From assembly GCF_900111905.1 (NCBI RefSeq), contig NZ_FOKM01000006.1, positions 62,001 through 126,000 of the forward strand: a DNA stretch of 64,000 bases. The letters run 5' to 3'. Under the pieces are notes generated by a model, which saw only the letters and a program-made list of their open reading frames with translations, was not told the DNA's origin and searched no databases. This stretch comes from Rhizobium sp. NFR07. GTDB lineage: Bacteria > Pseudomonadota > Alphaproteobacteria > Rhizobiales > Rhizobiaceae. This document shows, piece by piece, positions 8,997 to 17,314 of the stretch (position 1 is its first letter; each line of letters opens with the position of its first letter). The position numbers and the translations under genes are program-made.

Positions 8997-9871
8997 TGCG
9001 CGATACGCCGTTTTCCCGCTTCCTCGAGGAATTCCGCCGCAACAAGGTGGCTGCCGTTGCAGCGATCGTCGTGCTGTTGATCGTCGTCATCGCGCTGCTC
9101 GCGCCGCTCCTGACCCCACAGGATCCTTACGACCTCGCCCATCTCGTGCTGCGCGACGCGCGCCGGCCGCCCGGCTATGTCGGCACCGGCGGTTATACCC
9201 ACTGGCTCGGCACGGACAGCCAGGGGCGCGACCTCCTGTCGGCCATCATCTATGGACTGCGCATCTCGCTGCAGATGGGCGTGATTGCCGGCGGCGTTGC
9301 CTTCGTCATCGGTGCCGTGGTCGGCTGCGCCGCTGCCTATATCGGCGGACGGTTCGAGAGCCTCGTCATGCGCATCGTCGACCTGCAGCTCTCCTTCCCG
9401 GCCATCCTGCTTGCCTTCGTCATCGCCGCGATACTGGGCCAAGGGCGCTACCAGCTGATCCTGGCGCTGATCTTCGCCCAATATGCCTATTTCGCCCGCA
9501 CGGCCCATGGCGCGGCGTCGGCCGAACGGCAGAAGGATTATGTCGAGGCGGCGCTCTCCATTCCGCTTTCGCCGTGGCGGGTGGTGCTGAGGCATATCCT
9601 GCCCAATTCGCTGCCGCCGCTGATCGTCGTCGCGACAGTGCAGGTGGCGAGCGCGATCTCGCTCGAAGCCACCCTCTCCTTCCTCGGCGTCGGCCTGCCG
9701 CCGACGGAGCCGTCGCTCGGCATGCTGATCGCAAACGGTTTTCAGTATCTGCTGTCCGGCCGTTACTGGATCTCGATCTATCCCGGCGTCGCGCTGATCC
9801 TCTTCATCGTTTCGCTCAATCTCGTCGGCGACCAGATCCGCGACCAGCTGAACCCGAGGCTTCGCCGATGA
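8996..9871 (+). CDS. ABC transporter permease, DppC/GsiD type
   Basis: This is the second permease, 291 residues. It has an N-terminal cytoplasmic stretch with a transmembrane helix at 14-38 (VAAVAAIVVLLIVVIALLAP), the DppC motif HWLGTDSQGRDLLS, and the EAA loop around VEAALSIPLSPWRVVLRHILP. Both ends overlap neighbours (TGATG at 8994 and ATGA at 9868), so the three transport genes are tightly coupled. Confidence 0.92.
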   Translation: MRDTPFSRFLEEFRRNKVAAVAAIVVLLIVVIALLAPLLTPQDPYDLAHLVLRDARRPPGYVGTGGYTHWLGTDSQGRDLLSAIIYGLRISLQMGVIAGGVAFVIGAVVGCAAAYIGGRFESLVMRIVDLQLSFPAILLAFVIAAILGQGRYQLILALIFAQYAYFARTAHGAASAERQKDYVEAALSIPLSPWRVVLRHILPNSLPPLIVVATVQVASAISLEATLSFLGVGLPPTEPSLGMLIANGFQYLLSGRYWISIYPGVALILFIVSLNLVGDQIRDQLNPRLRR

Positions 9872-11580
9872 CTGCAGATACGAAAACGCCCCTCCTCGAA
9901 GTCTCGAACCTGCGCACCTGGTTCCCGAGCGGCCGCAGCGAGGTGAAGGCCGTCGACGGCGTCTCCTTCTCGCTGGCGCCGGGCGAAGTGCTGGGCCTTG
10001 TCGGTGAATCCGGCTCCGGCAAGTCAATCACCGGCTTCTCCATCATCGGTCTGATCGACGAACCCGGCCGCATCGTCGAAGGCTCGATCAAGCTCGAAGG
10101 GCGCGAACTGATCGGGCTCAAACCGCATGAATTGCGCTCGATCCGCGGCAAGACGATTTCGATGGTCTTCCAGGACCCGATGATGACGCTCAACCCGGTG
10201 CTCAGCATCGGCACGCAGATCAGGCTGGCGCTGGAGGCACACGAGAAGATCGGCGCCGCCGAGGCCCGCGAACGGGCGATCAAGGCGCTGGCGCAGGTGC
10301 GCATCACCGAACCGGAACGCAAGGTCGATTTTTTCCCGCACCAGTTTTCCGGCGGCATGCGCCAGCGCGTGGCAATCGCGATCGCGCTGCTGCATCGTCC
10401 GAAACTGATCATCTGCGATGAGCCGACGACGGCGCTCGACGTCTCGATCCAGGCGGAAATTCTCTCCGAGATGAAAGAGTTGGTGGCGGAACTGGGCACG
10501 GCGCTGATCTGGATCAGCCATGATCTGGCAACCGTCGCCTCGATTGCCGATCGTGTCGCCGTCATGCGCTTCGGCAATATCGTCGAGATCGGCCCGGCGC
10601 TTGCCGTGCTGACTAGGCCGCAGCACGATTACACAAAGGCGCTGCTCGACGCCCTGCCCTCGCGCGCCAAGCCCGGACAGTTGCTTCTGCGCGGTTCGGG
10701 CGTCGCCGACGCGGCTCCACCGCCGCGAAAGGCATCCGTCGGCGACCTGCCGCCGCTCGGCAGCCCCTATCTGGTGATCGACGAGGCGGTGAAACGCTTC
10801 GAAAAGCCGGCCGGGTTCATCAAGAACCTCGCCATCAAGTCCGGCATCGCGCAGCCGGTGCCGGCGGTCAATGCCGTCGATGGCGTCTCGATCACCCTGA
10901 AGCGCGGCGAGGTGCTGGGTCTCGTCGGAGAATCCGGATCGGGCAAATCGACGCTCGGCCGCATGGCGGCGGGCATTTCGGTGCCGACCTCGGGCACCGT
11001 TCGTCTTGCGGACAAGCCGGTGATGAGCAGCGGCCGCAGCCCGCGCAAGATCACCACCCGCGTCCAAACCATCTTCCAGGACCCGTTCGCCTCGCTGAAC
11101 GGCCGCATGCGCATCGGCGACATTCTGGCGGAAGGCCCGCTGGCGCATCAGCTCGTCACCCGCGCCGAGGCTCCGGCCTATGTGCGCCAATGGCTTGCGG
11201 CGGTGGGGCTTGATCCGGCTTTCGCCAACCGCTTTCCGCACCAGTTTTCCGGCGGCCAGCGGCAGCGTATCGCCATCGCCCGGGCGCTTGCCATGCAGCC
11301 GGATGTCGTCGTCTGCGACGAGCCGGTCGCCTCGCTGGACGTGTCGATCCAGGCGCAGATCATCAACCTCTTGATCCGCCTGCGCTCCGAGCTGGACCTG
11401 TCGCTGATCTTCATCAGCCATGACCTGTCGGTCGTCCGGCACCTCTGCGACAGGGTGGCAATCATGTATCGCGGCAGGATCGTCGAGGAAGGGGATGCGC
11501 AGGCGATCTACGACAACCCTGAGCACGATTACACCAAGCGGCTGCTCGCAGCCGTACCCGTCCTGCCGCAAGCGGCTTAA
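9868..11580 (+). CDS. Fused double ATP-binding protein of a peptide-type ABC importer (DppDF/GsiA type)
   Basis: Two ABC ATPase domains lie in one 570-residue chain. The first Walker A motif (GESGSGKS) is at about residues 46-53 with signature FSGGMRQRVAIA. The second Walker A is at about 354-361 with signature FSGGQRQRIAIA. Both have the oligopeptide-type C-terminal extension (HDYTKALLDALP, HDYTKRLLAAVP). The E. coli glutathione importer subunit GsiA has the same fused layout. The start at 9868 overlaps the permease stop. A much longer frame from 8956 exists but overlaps the permease gene and is rejected. Confidence 0.92.
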   Translation: MTADTKTPLLEVSNLRTWFPSGRSEVKAVDGVSFSLAPGEVLGLVGESGSGKSITGFSIIGLIDEPGRIVEGSIKLEGRELIGLKPHELRSIRGKTISMVFQDPMMTLNPVLSIGTQIRLALEAHEKIGAAEARERAIKALAQVRITEPERKVDFFPHQFSGGMRQRVAIAIALLHRPKLIICDEPTTALDVSIQAEILSEMKELVAELGTALIWISHDLATVASIADRVAVMRFGNIVEIGPALAVLTRPQHDYTKALLDALPSRAKPGQLLLRGSGVADAAPPPRKASVGDLPPLGSPYLVIDEAVKRFEKPAGFIKNLAIKSGIAQPVPAVNAVDGVSITLKRGEVLGLVGESGSGKSTLGRMAAGISVPTSGTVRLADKPVMSSGRSPRKITTRVQTIFQDPFASLNGRMRIGDILAEGPLAHQLVTRAEAPAYVRQWLAAVGLDPAFANRFPHQFSGGQRQRIAIARALAMQPDVVVCDEPVASLDVSIQAQIINLLIRLRSELDLSLIFISHDLSVVRHLCDRVAIMYRGRIVEEGDAQAIYDNPEHDYTKRLLAAVPVLPQAA

Positions 11581-11602
11581 ATCATTACCGGAGGAACTAC
11601 AC

Positions 11603-12487
11603 ATGGAACCATGGGAATGGGACGAAGCGATCTGGCGCGGCAAGGTCGGGAAGGTTCGCGCCGGCCGGTCACTCAAGCCGAAGGCCTGGAAGGACGGATC
11701 GCGCTGCGCTGTCGCACTCTCCTTCGACAGTGACCATGACACCAACGAGCTGCGCGACGGCGGCGAGTCCATCGGCCGCCTTTCATGGGGCCAGTACGGC
11801 AACCGCAGAGGCGTGCCGCGCATCCTTGAGACGCTGAAGCAGGCCGATGTTCCGGCTACCTTCTTCGTGCCGGCCGTCGCAGCCCTTCTCTATCCCGACG
11901 AGCAGAAGCAGGTCATCGCCGAGGGCCACGAGATCGGCCTGCATGGCTGGATCCACGAGGTGAATACCAAGGTTCCGCCCGAGAAGGAGCGCGAACTACA
12001 TCTGCGCGCCGCCGACACTCTGGAAAAGATCACCGGTGTTCGGGCCGTCGGCATGCGCACCCCGTCCTGGGATTTTTCGCAGGTGACGCTTCAGATCGAG
12101 CGCGAACTCGGCCTGCTCTACGATTCCTCGCTGATGGCCGACGACGATCCTTACGAGCTGGTCGAGGATGGCGAGCCAACAGGGATGGTCGAGCTGCCGG
12201 TGGAATGGATTCGCGACGATGCGGTCTATTTCAACATGAACCGCTTCACCGCCCACCGCCCCTATACGCCGCCGCCGGCCGTGCTCGACATCTTCAAGAG
12301 GGAATTCGACCGCGCCTATCAGGAAGGCGGCCTGTTTCTCCTGACCATGCATCCGCATGTGACCGGCTACCGCTCTCGCATCTTCATTCTGGAAGAGCTG
12401 ATCCGCCATATCCAGGGCCACGACGGCGTCTGGTTCGGCACCCATGCCGACATTGCCCGCTTTGCCAAGGAGAATGCCGGTGAATAA
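11603..12487 (+). CDS. Polysaccharide deacetylase-fold (NodB homology) amidohydrolase
   Basis: This 294-residue protein has the NodB fold. The metal site shows as FDSDHD near residues 41-46 and HGWIH at 114-118 (the Asp and H-x3-H pattern), followed by RTPSW. It most resembles the cytoplasmic PgdA/PuuE-like branch, which has been linked to cyclic imides, allantoin or peptidoglycan. There is no signal peptide, which favours a small-molecule substrate brought in by the adjacent importer. The start at 11603 has GGAGG upstream. It overlaps the next gene. Confidence 0.8.
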   Translation: MEPWEWDEAIWRGKVGKVRAGRSLKPKAWKDGSRCAVALSFDSDHDTNELRDGGESIGRLSWGQYGNRRGVPRILETLKQADVPATFFVPAVAALLYPDEQKQVIAEGHEIGLHGWIHEVNTKVPPEKERELHLRAADTLEKITGVRAVGMRTPSWDFSQVTLQIERELGLLYDSSLMADDDPYELVEDGEPTGMVELPVEWIRDDAVYFNMNRFTAHRPYTPPPAVLDIFKREFDRAYQEGGLFLLTMHPHVTGYRSRIFILEELIRHIQGHDGVWFGTHADIARFAKENAGE

Positions 12488-13223
12488 GGTCGCTCTCGTA
12501 ACCGGCGGCGGACGGGGCATCGGCCGCGGCTGCGCGCTCGATCTCGCGCGCCACGGCTTCGATATAGCGCTTGTCGATCTGATCGAGGACGATCTTTCAA
12601 GGACGTCGGCGGAAATCCGTGACCTCGGTCGTGAGGCGCTGACATTCATCGCCGACGTACGTGACCATGCCCGCGCAGCCGAAATCGTCGGCGAAGTCGA
12701 TCGCAAGTGGGGTCGGATCGACGTGCTGTTCAATAATGCCGGCCGCTCGATGCCGAAGGGTGTCGAGGAAATCTCCGAGCAGGAATTCGACGATACGATC
12801 GCGATCAACCTCAAGGGTGCTTTCAACTATATCCAGCCGACTGTGCCGGTGATGCGCCGCAATGGCGGCGGGCGGATCATCAACATGTCGTCGATGAACG
12901 CCCATACCGGCGGCGTCACCAGCGCCGTCAGCAAGTTCGCCTATACTGCCGCCAAGGCCGGCATTATCGGCATGACGCGCTCGCTGGCGAAGGAACTCGG
13001 CCCGGAGATCGTCGTCAACGCCGTCTGCCCCGGCGTCATCAAGACGGAGCTTTCGAACGCGATGATCAGCGCTCGCGAGGCTGATCTTGCCGCCGGCATC
13101 TCGATGAAGCGAGTCGGCACGCCTGAGGATGTCGCAAGCGTCGTGACCTTCCTTGCCACAGCCGAACCGAACTTCATGACCGGTCAAGATATCCAGATCG
13201 ACGGCATGCAGTGGGTTCGGTGA
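12474..13223 (+). CDS. Short-chain dehydrogenase/reductase (FabG-like)
   Basis: This classical SDR of 249 residues has the cofactor motif TGGGRGIG near the N-terminus, NNAG at about 90, a Ser in MSSMNAHTGG and the YxxxK pair (YTAAKAG). The C-terminus (TGQDIQIDGMQWVR) is typical. It is an NAD(P)-dependent oxidoreductase of unknown substrate. The ATG at 12474 is preceded by AAGGAGA and lies within the end of the deacetylase gene. A GTG at 12480 is an alternative. It closes the transport operon. Confidence 0.85.
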   Translation: MPVNKVALVTGGGRGIGRGCALDLARHGFDIALVDLIEDDLSRTSAEIRDLGREALTFIADVRDHARAAEIVGEVDRKWGRIDVLFNNAGRSMPKGVEEISEQEFDDTIAINLKGAFNYIQPTVPVMRRNGGGRIINMSSMNAHTGGVTSAVSKFAYTAAKAGIIGMTRSLAKELGPEIVVNAVCPGVIKTELSNAMISAREADLAAGISMKRVGTPEDVASVVTFLATAEPNFMTGQDIQIDGMQWVR

Positions 13224-13236
13224 CAAGCCAACAAGA

Positions 13237-13266
13237 CGCCGGCATCGATCAGAAACGGTGCCGGCG
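13237..13266. terminator. Hairpin between convergent genes
   Basis: An 8-bp inverted repeat (CGCCGGCA at 13237-13244, complement at 13259-13266) lies between the SDR gene and the convergent chorismate mutase gene. There is no T-run, so this is a weak terminator candidate. Confidence 0.35.
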
Positions 13267-13281
13267 CCCGCCATCGGTCCG

Positions 13282-13602
13282 TCATGATGCTGCAGCCTTG
13301 TCGCCGTTGTAGTCGTGGGCGATCGCCGCGTGGTTCTTGACCACTTCCCTGAGAAGCAGGCTCAGAAAATCCTGCGCGAAATCCTCGTCCAGACCGGCAT
13401 TCGCGGCAATCCCGCGCACTCTTTCGAGTTGAAGGCGCTCGCGCTCCTCGTCGCGTGGGGCAAGCCCGTATCGCGCCTTGAGGAACCCCACCCTTTCGGT
13501 ACAGCGAAAACGCTCGGCCAGGATGTTTATCAGGGCTGCGTCGAGATTATCGATCGATTGTCTGTAATGGGAAAGCATCGTTTTAGGATCGGAATTCGTC
13601 AT
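13282..13602 (-). CDS. Chorismate mutase (AroQ type)
   Basis: This is a 106-residue all-helical AroQ-class chorismate mutase, which converts chorismate to prephenate for phenylalanine and tyrosine synthesis. The N-terminal helix SIDNLDAALINILAERFR, then VGFLKARYGL and RDEERERLQLERV, carry the Arg and Lys residues of the active site expected in this class. The ATG at 13602 has AAAGGTG upstream. It stands alone between two convergent or divergent units. Confidence 0.85.
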   Translation of the reverse strand: MTNSDPKTMLSHYRQSIDNLDAALINILAERFRCTERVGFLKARYGLAPRDEERERLQLERVRGIAANAGLDEDFAQDFLSLLLREVVKNHAAIAHDYNGDKAAAS

Positions 13603-13839
13603 GGAACACCTTTTGCTGTCCGGACTCGCCCGATGGCATGAGTGGGGGCGACCGTACCCAGGTTAAATCCCCATTCGGGCATTACGGTGCGTCATTTCGT
13701 GAAGGCCTGCCCCAAACGCGTTACAGCTGTAGGGAGGTGTAGTTCCTCGTGACCTGAGCGTCACACGCGCTCCTTTCACCTCTCTTAGGCCACTCCCCGA
13801 GCCTCCGGCAACAATCATGCCAAACACCCATTCAAGCAT

Positions 13840-13853
13840 CCAAAACGTTTTGG
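13840..13853. promoter_or_regulatory. LacI-type operator 1
   Basis: CCAAAACGTTTTGG is a perfect 14-bp palindrome with the central CG typical of LacI/GalR-family sites. An identical copy lies 22 bp downstream, two helical turns away. Both are upstream of the LacI-family gene at 13907, which indicates autoregulation of the operon. Confidence 0.85.
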
Positions 13854-13861
13854 CTTGACTC

Positions 13862-13875
13862 CCAAAACGTTTTGG
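13862..13875. promoter_or_regulatory. LacI-type operator 2
   Basis: This is the second exact copy of CCAAAACGTTTTGG. A third half-site, ACGTTTTGG, lies at 13902-13910 and includes the TTG start codon of the regulator gene. The remaining gap between the chorismate mutase and LacI genes (13603-13839) shows nothing else I can support. A 97-residue minus-strand frame across it is judged spurious. Confidence 0.85.
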
Positions 13876-13906
13876 ATGAGGCTTGATGCGTCTGGGAGGA
13901 CACGTT

Positions 13907-14917
13907 TTGGCCAATCTGAAGCAACTTGCCCAATCATTGGGTCTGTCGATCACCACCGTCTCAAGGGCGCTGGATGGCTATGCTGACGTATCGGCGTCAA
14001 CCCGCCAGCGCGTGCAGGAAGCAGCGGACAAGGCCGGTTATCGTCCCAACGCCTCGGCACGGCGCCTGCGCAAGCAGCGTGCGGAGCTTGTTGCCGTCAC
14101 CCTTCCGAGCGAGCCTGGCCATATCGGTCCGCCCCACTTCCTCGACATGCTTTCCGGCTGCGCCGAACATCTGGCGAGCGCTGGGCTCAATCTGGTCATC
14201 GCACCGGTCCCCCACGGCGAAAGCGAGCTCGACATGTGCCGCCGCTTCGTCGACGGCCGCAGGGTGGATGCGATGCTGCTGGTCCGCACCAAGCGTGATG
14301 ACGAGCGCGTCGAATTCCTGCAGTCGCGCGGTTTTCCCTTCGTCACCAACGGCCGCACCGAATCCGCGATCCAGCACCCGTTCATCGACGGCGACGGCTT
14401 TTCCGGCTTCCATAACGCCACGCTGCGCTTTCACCGCGCTGGCCATCGCCGCATCGCCCATGTCGCGGGTCCGCAGGACTATTACTTCGCCCATGTTCGC
14501 CGCCAGGGCTGGGAAGCTGCGATGCGGGAATGCGAACTTCCCGTCGATCTCTATGCCGAGCAGGCGCCGACCGAGCAGGGGGGCTACGAAGCCGCGCTTT
14601 CGCTGCTGCATCGGCCCGATCGCCCGACTTCGATCGTCTGTGCAACCGACGAAATGGCGATCGGCGTCCTGAGAGCCCTGCGAGAGGTCGATGGCGGCCA
14701 GTCCGTCAGCGTCGTCGGGCATGACGACCTGCCGATCGGCGCCTTCACCAGCCCGGCCCTCTCGACCATGCGCATGACCGGCGAAAACCTCGGCCGCAGC
14801 TTTGCCTCGCTGCTTCTGCGCGCCATTGCCGGCGAACCGGCCGAAGCCCTTCAGGAATTGCACGCGATCGAATTCGTCGATCGCGACAGTCATCGTCGGC
14901 CGCCACGGGCGGCGTGA
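13907..14917 (+). CDS. LacI-family transcriptional regulator
   Basis: This 336-residue regulator has an N-terminal helix-turn-helix (ANLKQLAQSLGLSITTVSRAL) and a periplasmic-binding-fold sensor domain. I place the start at the TTG at 13907. GGGAGGA lies six bases upstream, and the resulting N-terminus matches the family, whereas the frame from 13883 adds residues upstream of the DNA-binding helix. It is the first gene of the sugar-uptake operon and is likely to bind the two palindromes upstream. Part of a third half-site overlaps its own start codon. Confidence 0.9.
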   Translation: MANLKQLAQSLGLSITTVSRALDGYADVSASTRQRVQEAADKAGYRPNASARRLRKQRAELVAVTLPSEPGHIGPPHFLDMLSGCAEHLASAGLNLVIAPVPHGESELDMCRRFVDGRRVDAMLLVRTKRDDERVEFLQSRGFPFVTNGRTESAIQHPFIDGDGFSGFHNATLRFHRAGHRRIAHVAGPQDYYFAHVRRQGWEAAMRECELPVDLYAEQAPTEQGGYEAALSLLHRPDRPTSIVCATDEMAIGVLRALREVDGGQSVSVVGHDDLPIGAFTSPALSTMRMTGENLGRSFASLLLRAIAGEPAEALQELHAIEFVDRDSHRRPPRAA

Positions 14918-14972
14918 CCGGCCAAGAGACGCAACGACCGTCACGACACGAAGAAAACAAGGAGGAAAAGCA

Positions 14973-16250
14973 ATGAAGCATCTGTTGTCCGTCGCCATTC
15001 TGGCTTCCAGCGCCATCGGCTTTGCCGGCCAGGCTCAGTCCCAGACCATTTTCCTGTCCACCCAGCTGCGCCCGATCGAGGAGGCGACCGCGGTGCGCGA
15101 GGAACTCCTGAGCGGCCTCGACAAGCCGGTCGATTACGTGGTGGAGGAGCCGCCGCAGTTTGCCGTGCGCATGGAGGCCGAAAACCAGGCCGGCAAGCAC
15201 ACGATCAGCCTCGTCGGTGCGCTGCATGGCGAACTGTCGCCGCTTGCCGACAAGGGAACGCTCGAACCGCTCGACGATCTCGCCAAAAAGCTGGCCGACG
15301 CAGGCATGCCGCAGTCGCTGATCGATCTGGGCAAGCTCGGCAAGACCGAGCAGCAGTATATTCCGTGGATGCAGGCGACCTATGTGATGGCCGCCAGCAA
15401 GGATGCCCTGCAATACCTGCCGGAAGGTGCCGACATCAACAAGCTCACCTATGATCAGCTGATCGAGTGGGGCAAGAAGATGCAGGAGGCGACCGGCGCG
15501 CCGCAGATCGGTTTCCCAGCCGGCCCCAAAGGCCTGATGCCGCGCTATTTCCAGGGCTATTTCTACCCGTCCTTCACCGGCGGCGTGGTCCGCACCTTCA
15601 AGAATGCCGACGCCGCAGCCGGCTGGGAGAAGCTGAAGGAATTGTGGAGCGTCGTCAGTCCAAATTCAACGAACTACGATTTCATGCAGGAGCCGCTCGC
15701 CTCCGGTGAGGTCATGGTCGCCTGGGATCACGTCGCGCGCCTGAAGAATGCGATTTCCGGCTCGCCGGACAATTATGTCGTCTTCCCTGCCCCGGCGGGT
15801 CCGAAGGGCCGCGGCTACATGCCCGTCGTCGCCGGCCTCGCCATCCCCAAGGGTGCCCCGGACAGGGAAGGTGCGACCGCCGTCATCGAACATCTCGCCA
15901 CCCAGGATGTGCAGTTGCAGACGGCATCGCTCGTCGGCTTCTTCCCGACGCTGAATGTCCAGTTGCCTGAAGATCTCGATCCGGGCGTGGCGCTGCTTGC
16001 CGGCGCCGTCACCGCCACCCAGAGTGCGCCGGATGCGGTGATCTCGCTCCTTCCGGTCGGTCTTGGCGACAAGGGCGGCGAGTTCAACAAGGTCTATATG
16101 GACGCCTTCCAGCGCATCGTGCTGCAGAACGAGCCGGTCGCCGACGTGCTAAAGGCGCAGGGAGAGACGATGGCCAAGCTGATGGCCGACACCAAAGCGC
16201 AGTGCTGGGCACCCGACGCCAAGAGCGATGGCGCCTGCCCGGTGGAGTGA
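14973..16250 (+). CDS. Sugar-type ABC transporter substrate-binding protein
   Basis: This family 1 extracellular solute-binding protein has 425 residues and a clear signal peptide (MKHLLSVAILASSAIGFAGQ, cleavage near QAQSQT). It is the periplasmic receptor for the CUT1-type importer encoded downstream. The ATG at 14973 has AAGGAGGAAAAGCA upstream. A stretch of GC-rich hairpins follows the gene before the permease genes. This is a common way to keep the binding protein more abundant than the membrane parts. Confidence 0.9.
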   Translation: MKHLLSVAILASSAIGFAGQAQSQTIFLSTQLRPIEEATAVREELLSGLDKPVDYVVEEPPQFAVRMEAENQAGKHTISLVGALHGELSPLADKGTLEPLDDLAKKLADAGMPQSLIDLGKLGKTEQQYIPWMQATYVMAASKDALQYLPEGADINKLTYDQLIEWGKKMQEATGAPQIGFPAGPKGLMPRYFQGYFYPSFTGGVVRTFKNADAAAGWEKLKELWSVVSPNSTNYDFMQEPLASGEVMVAWDHVARLKNAISGSPDNYVVFPAPAGPKGRGYMPVVAGLAIPKGAPDREGATAVIEHLATQDVQLQTASLVGFFPTLNVQLPEDLDPGVALLAGAVTATQSAPDAVISLLPVGLGDKGGEFNKVYMDAFQRIVLQNEPVADVLKAQGETMAKLMADTKAQCWAPDAKSDGACPVE

Positions 16251-16274
16251 TCTCCTAAACGTCTCCGCCCAGCT

Positions 16275-16394
16275 TCCCCCTCTGGCCTGCCGGCCATCTC
16301 CCCCACAAGGGGGGAGAAGACTTGCAGCCCTGGCTCGCCTCAATATGGCTTCGGAGGGGGCGGCCAAGTTAAGCCCTCCCCCTCGTGGGGAGGG
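16275..16394. repeat. Palindromic intergenic mosaic repeat
   Basis: Two GC-rich inverted repeats lie close together. TCTCCCCC at 16297-16304 pairs with its complement at 16310-16317 across ACAA. CCCTCCCC at 16374-16381 pairs with 16387-16394. The phrase CTGGCCTGCCGGCCATCTC before the first stem is typical of dispersed palindromic repeats in Rhizobiales genomes. Here it separates the binding-protein gene from the permeases and would fold in the mRNA. Confidence 0.65.
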
Positions 16395-16462
16395 TTTGGG
16401 AGGGGTCTTGCGTTACGCGCAATTGCCCGCCGCCAGAATCCAAAGAGATCAAAGGGTAACCG

Positions 16463-17314
16463 ATGACCCAAAACCGCCCATGGATCCCCTACGCGCTGAT
16501 CCTTCCCTCCGTCGTCTTCCTCGGCCTGCTGTTCGTCGTGCCGCTGGTGCAGACGATCTGGCTTGCCGTCTCCGACAACGGCACGCCGTCGCTCGCCAAC
16601 ATGACGACGATGGTGAGCGACATCAATTTCGGCCGCTCCGTGCTGAACACGTTCCTGCTGACACTCGCCGTCGTGCCGATCCAGATCGTCATGGCGCTGA
16701 CCATGGGATCGATGGTGGCCAAGATGAACGGCGGCCGCGAGACCATTTTGTGGATATGGACCATTCCGCTCGGCATTTCGGATCTCGCCGCCGGCATGGT
16801 CTGGCTGTCGATCCTGCAGAATACCGGCTATCTCAACTCCATCCTGTTCGGCATGGGCCTGATCGAGCGGCAGACGGCATGGCTGACCTACCAGACGCCC
16901 GTGGCGCTTTTCATCGGCATCGCCATTGCCGAGATCTGGCGCGGCACCGCGATCGTGATGATCATCATCGTGGCAGGCCTCAACCAGGTGCCGAAGGAAT
17001 TCAAGGAAGCCGCTGAAATCTTCGGCGCGAGCCCCTGGACGCGCTTCACCCGCATCACCCTGCCGCTGATCCGCCCCGCCCTGCAATCGGCGCTGATCCT
17101 GCGCACCGTGCTGGCCTTCGAAGTCTTCGCGGTCGTCTATGCGCTGGGAGGACGCAATTTTCCGGTGCTCGTCGGCGAAGCCTATAACTGGCAGAACCAG
17201 AACCAGAATTACAGCGTCGCCGCCGCCTATGCGGTGCTGATCATGGTCATCTCGCTCGCCGCCACCCTTGTCTATCTCAAGGCCATCAAGGTCGATCCGG
17301 AGCGCCTGCCATGA
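16463..17314 (+). CDS. CUT1 sugar ABC transporter permease (MalF/UgpA type)
   Basis: This inner-membrane permease of 283 residues has about six transmembrane segments (the first at about 10-30). The EAA loop EFKEAAEIFGASPWTRFTRI contacts the ATPase. It overlaps the next permease by four bases (ATGA at 17311). It belongs to the LacI-controlled operon. Confidence 0.9.
   Translation: MTQNRPWIPYALILPSVVFLGLLFVVPLVQTIWLAVSDNGTPSLANMTTMVSDINFGRSVLNTFLLTLAVVPIQIVMALTMGSMVAKMNGGRETILWIWTIPLGISDLAAGMVWLSILQNTGYLNSILFGMGLIERQTAWLTYQTPVALFIGIAIAEIWRGTAIVMIIIVAGLNQVPKEFKEAAEIFGASPWTRFTRITLPLIRPALQSALILRTVLAFEVFAVVYALGGRNFPVLVGEAYNWQNQNQNYSVAAAYAVLIMVISLAATLVYLKAIKVDPERLP

Noticed and set aside
8956-9867. 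Long N-terminal extension of the fused ATPase
   Set aside because: It overlaps the second permease gene entirely and encodes low-complexity Arg-rich sequence. The ATG at 9868 has the usual overlap with the permease stop.
10024-11823. Minus-strand frame of 599 codons over the fused ATPase
   Set aside because: It is antisense to an ATPase with all expected motifs, and there is no plausible start or domain.
13663-13956. 97-codon minus-strand frame over the LacI operators
   Set aside because: It covers two perfect operators and the regulator start, and shows no recognisable protein features.
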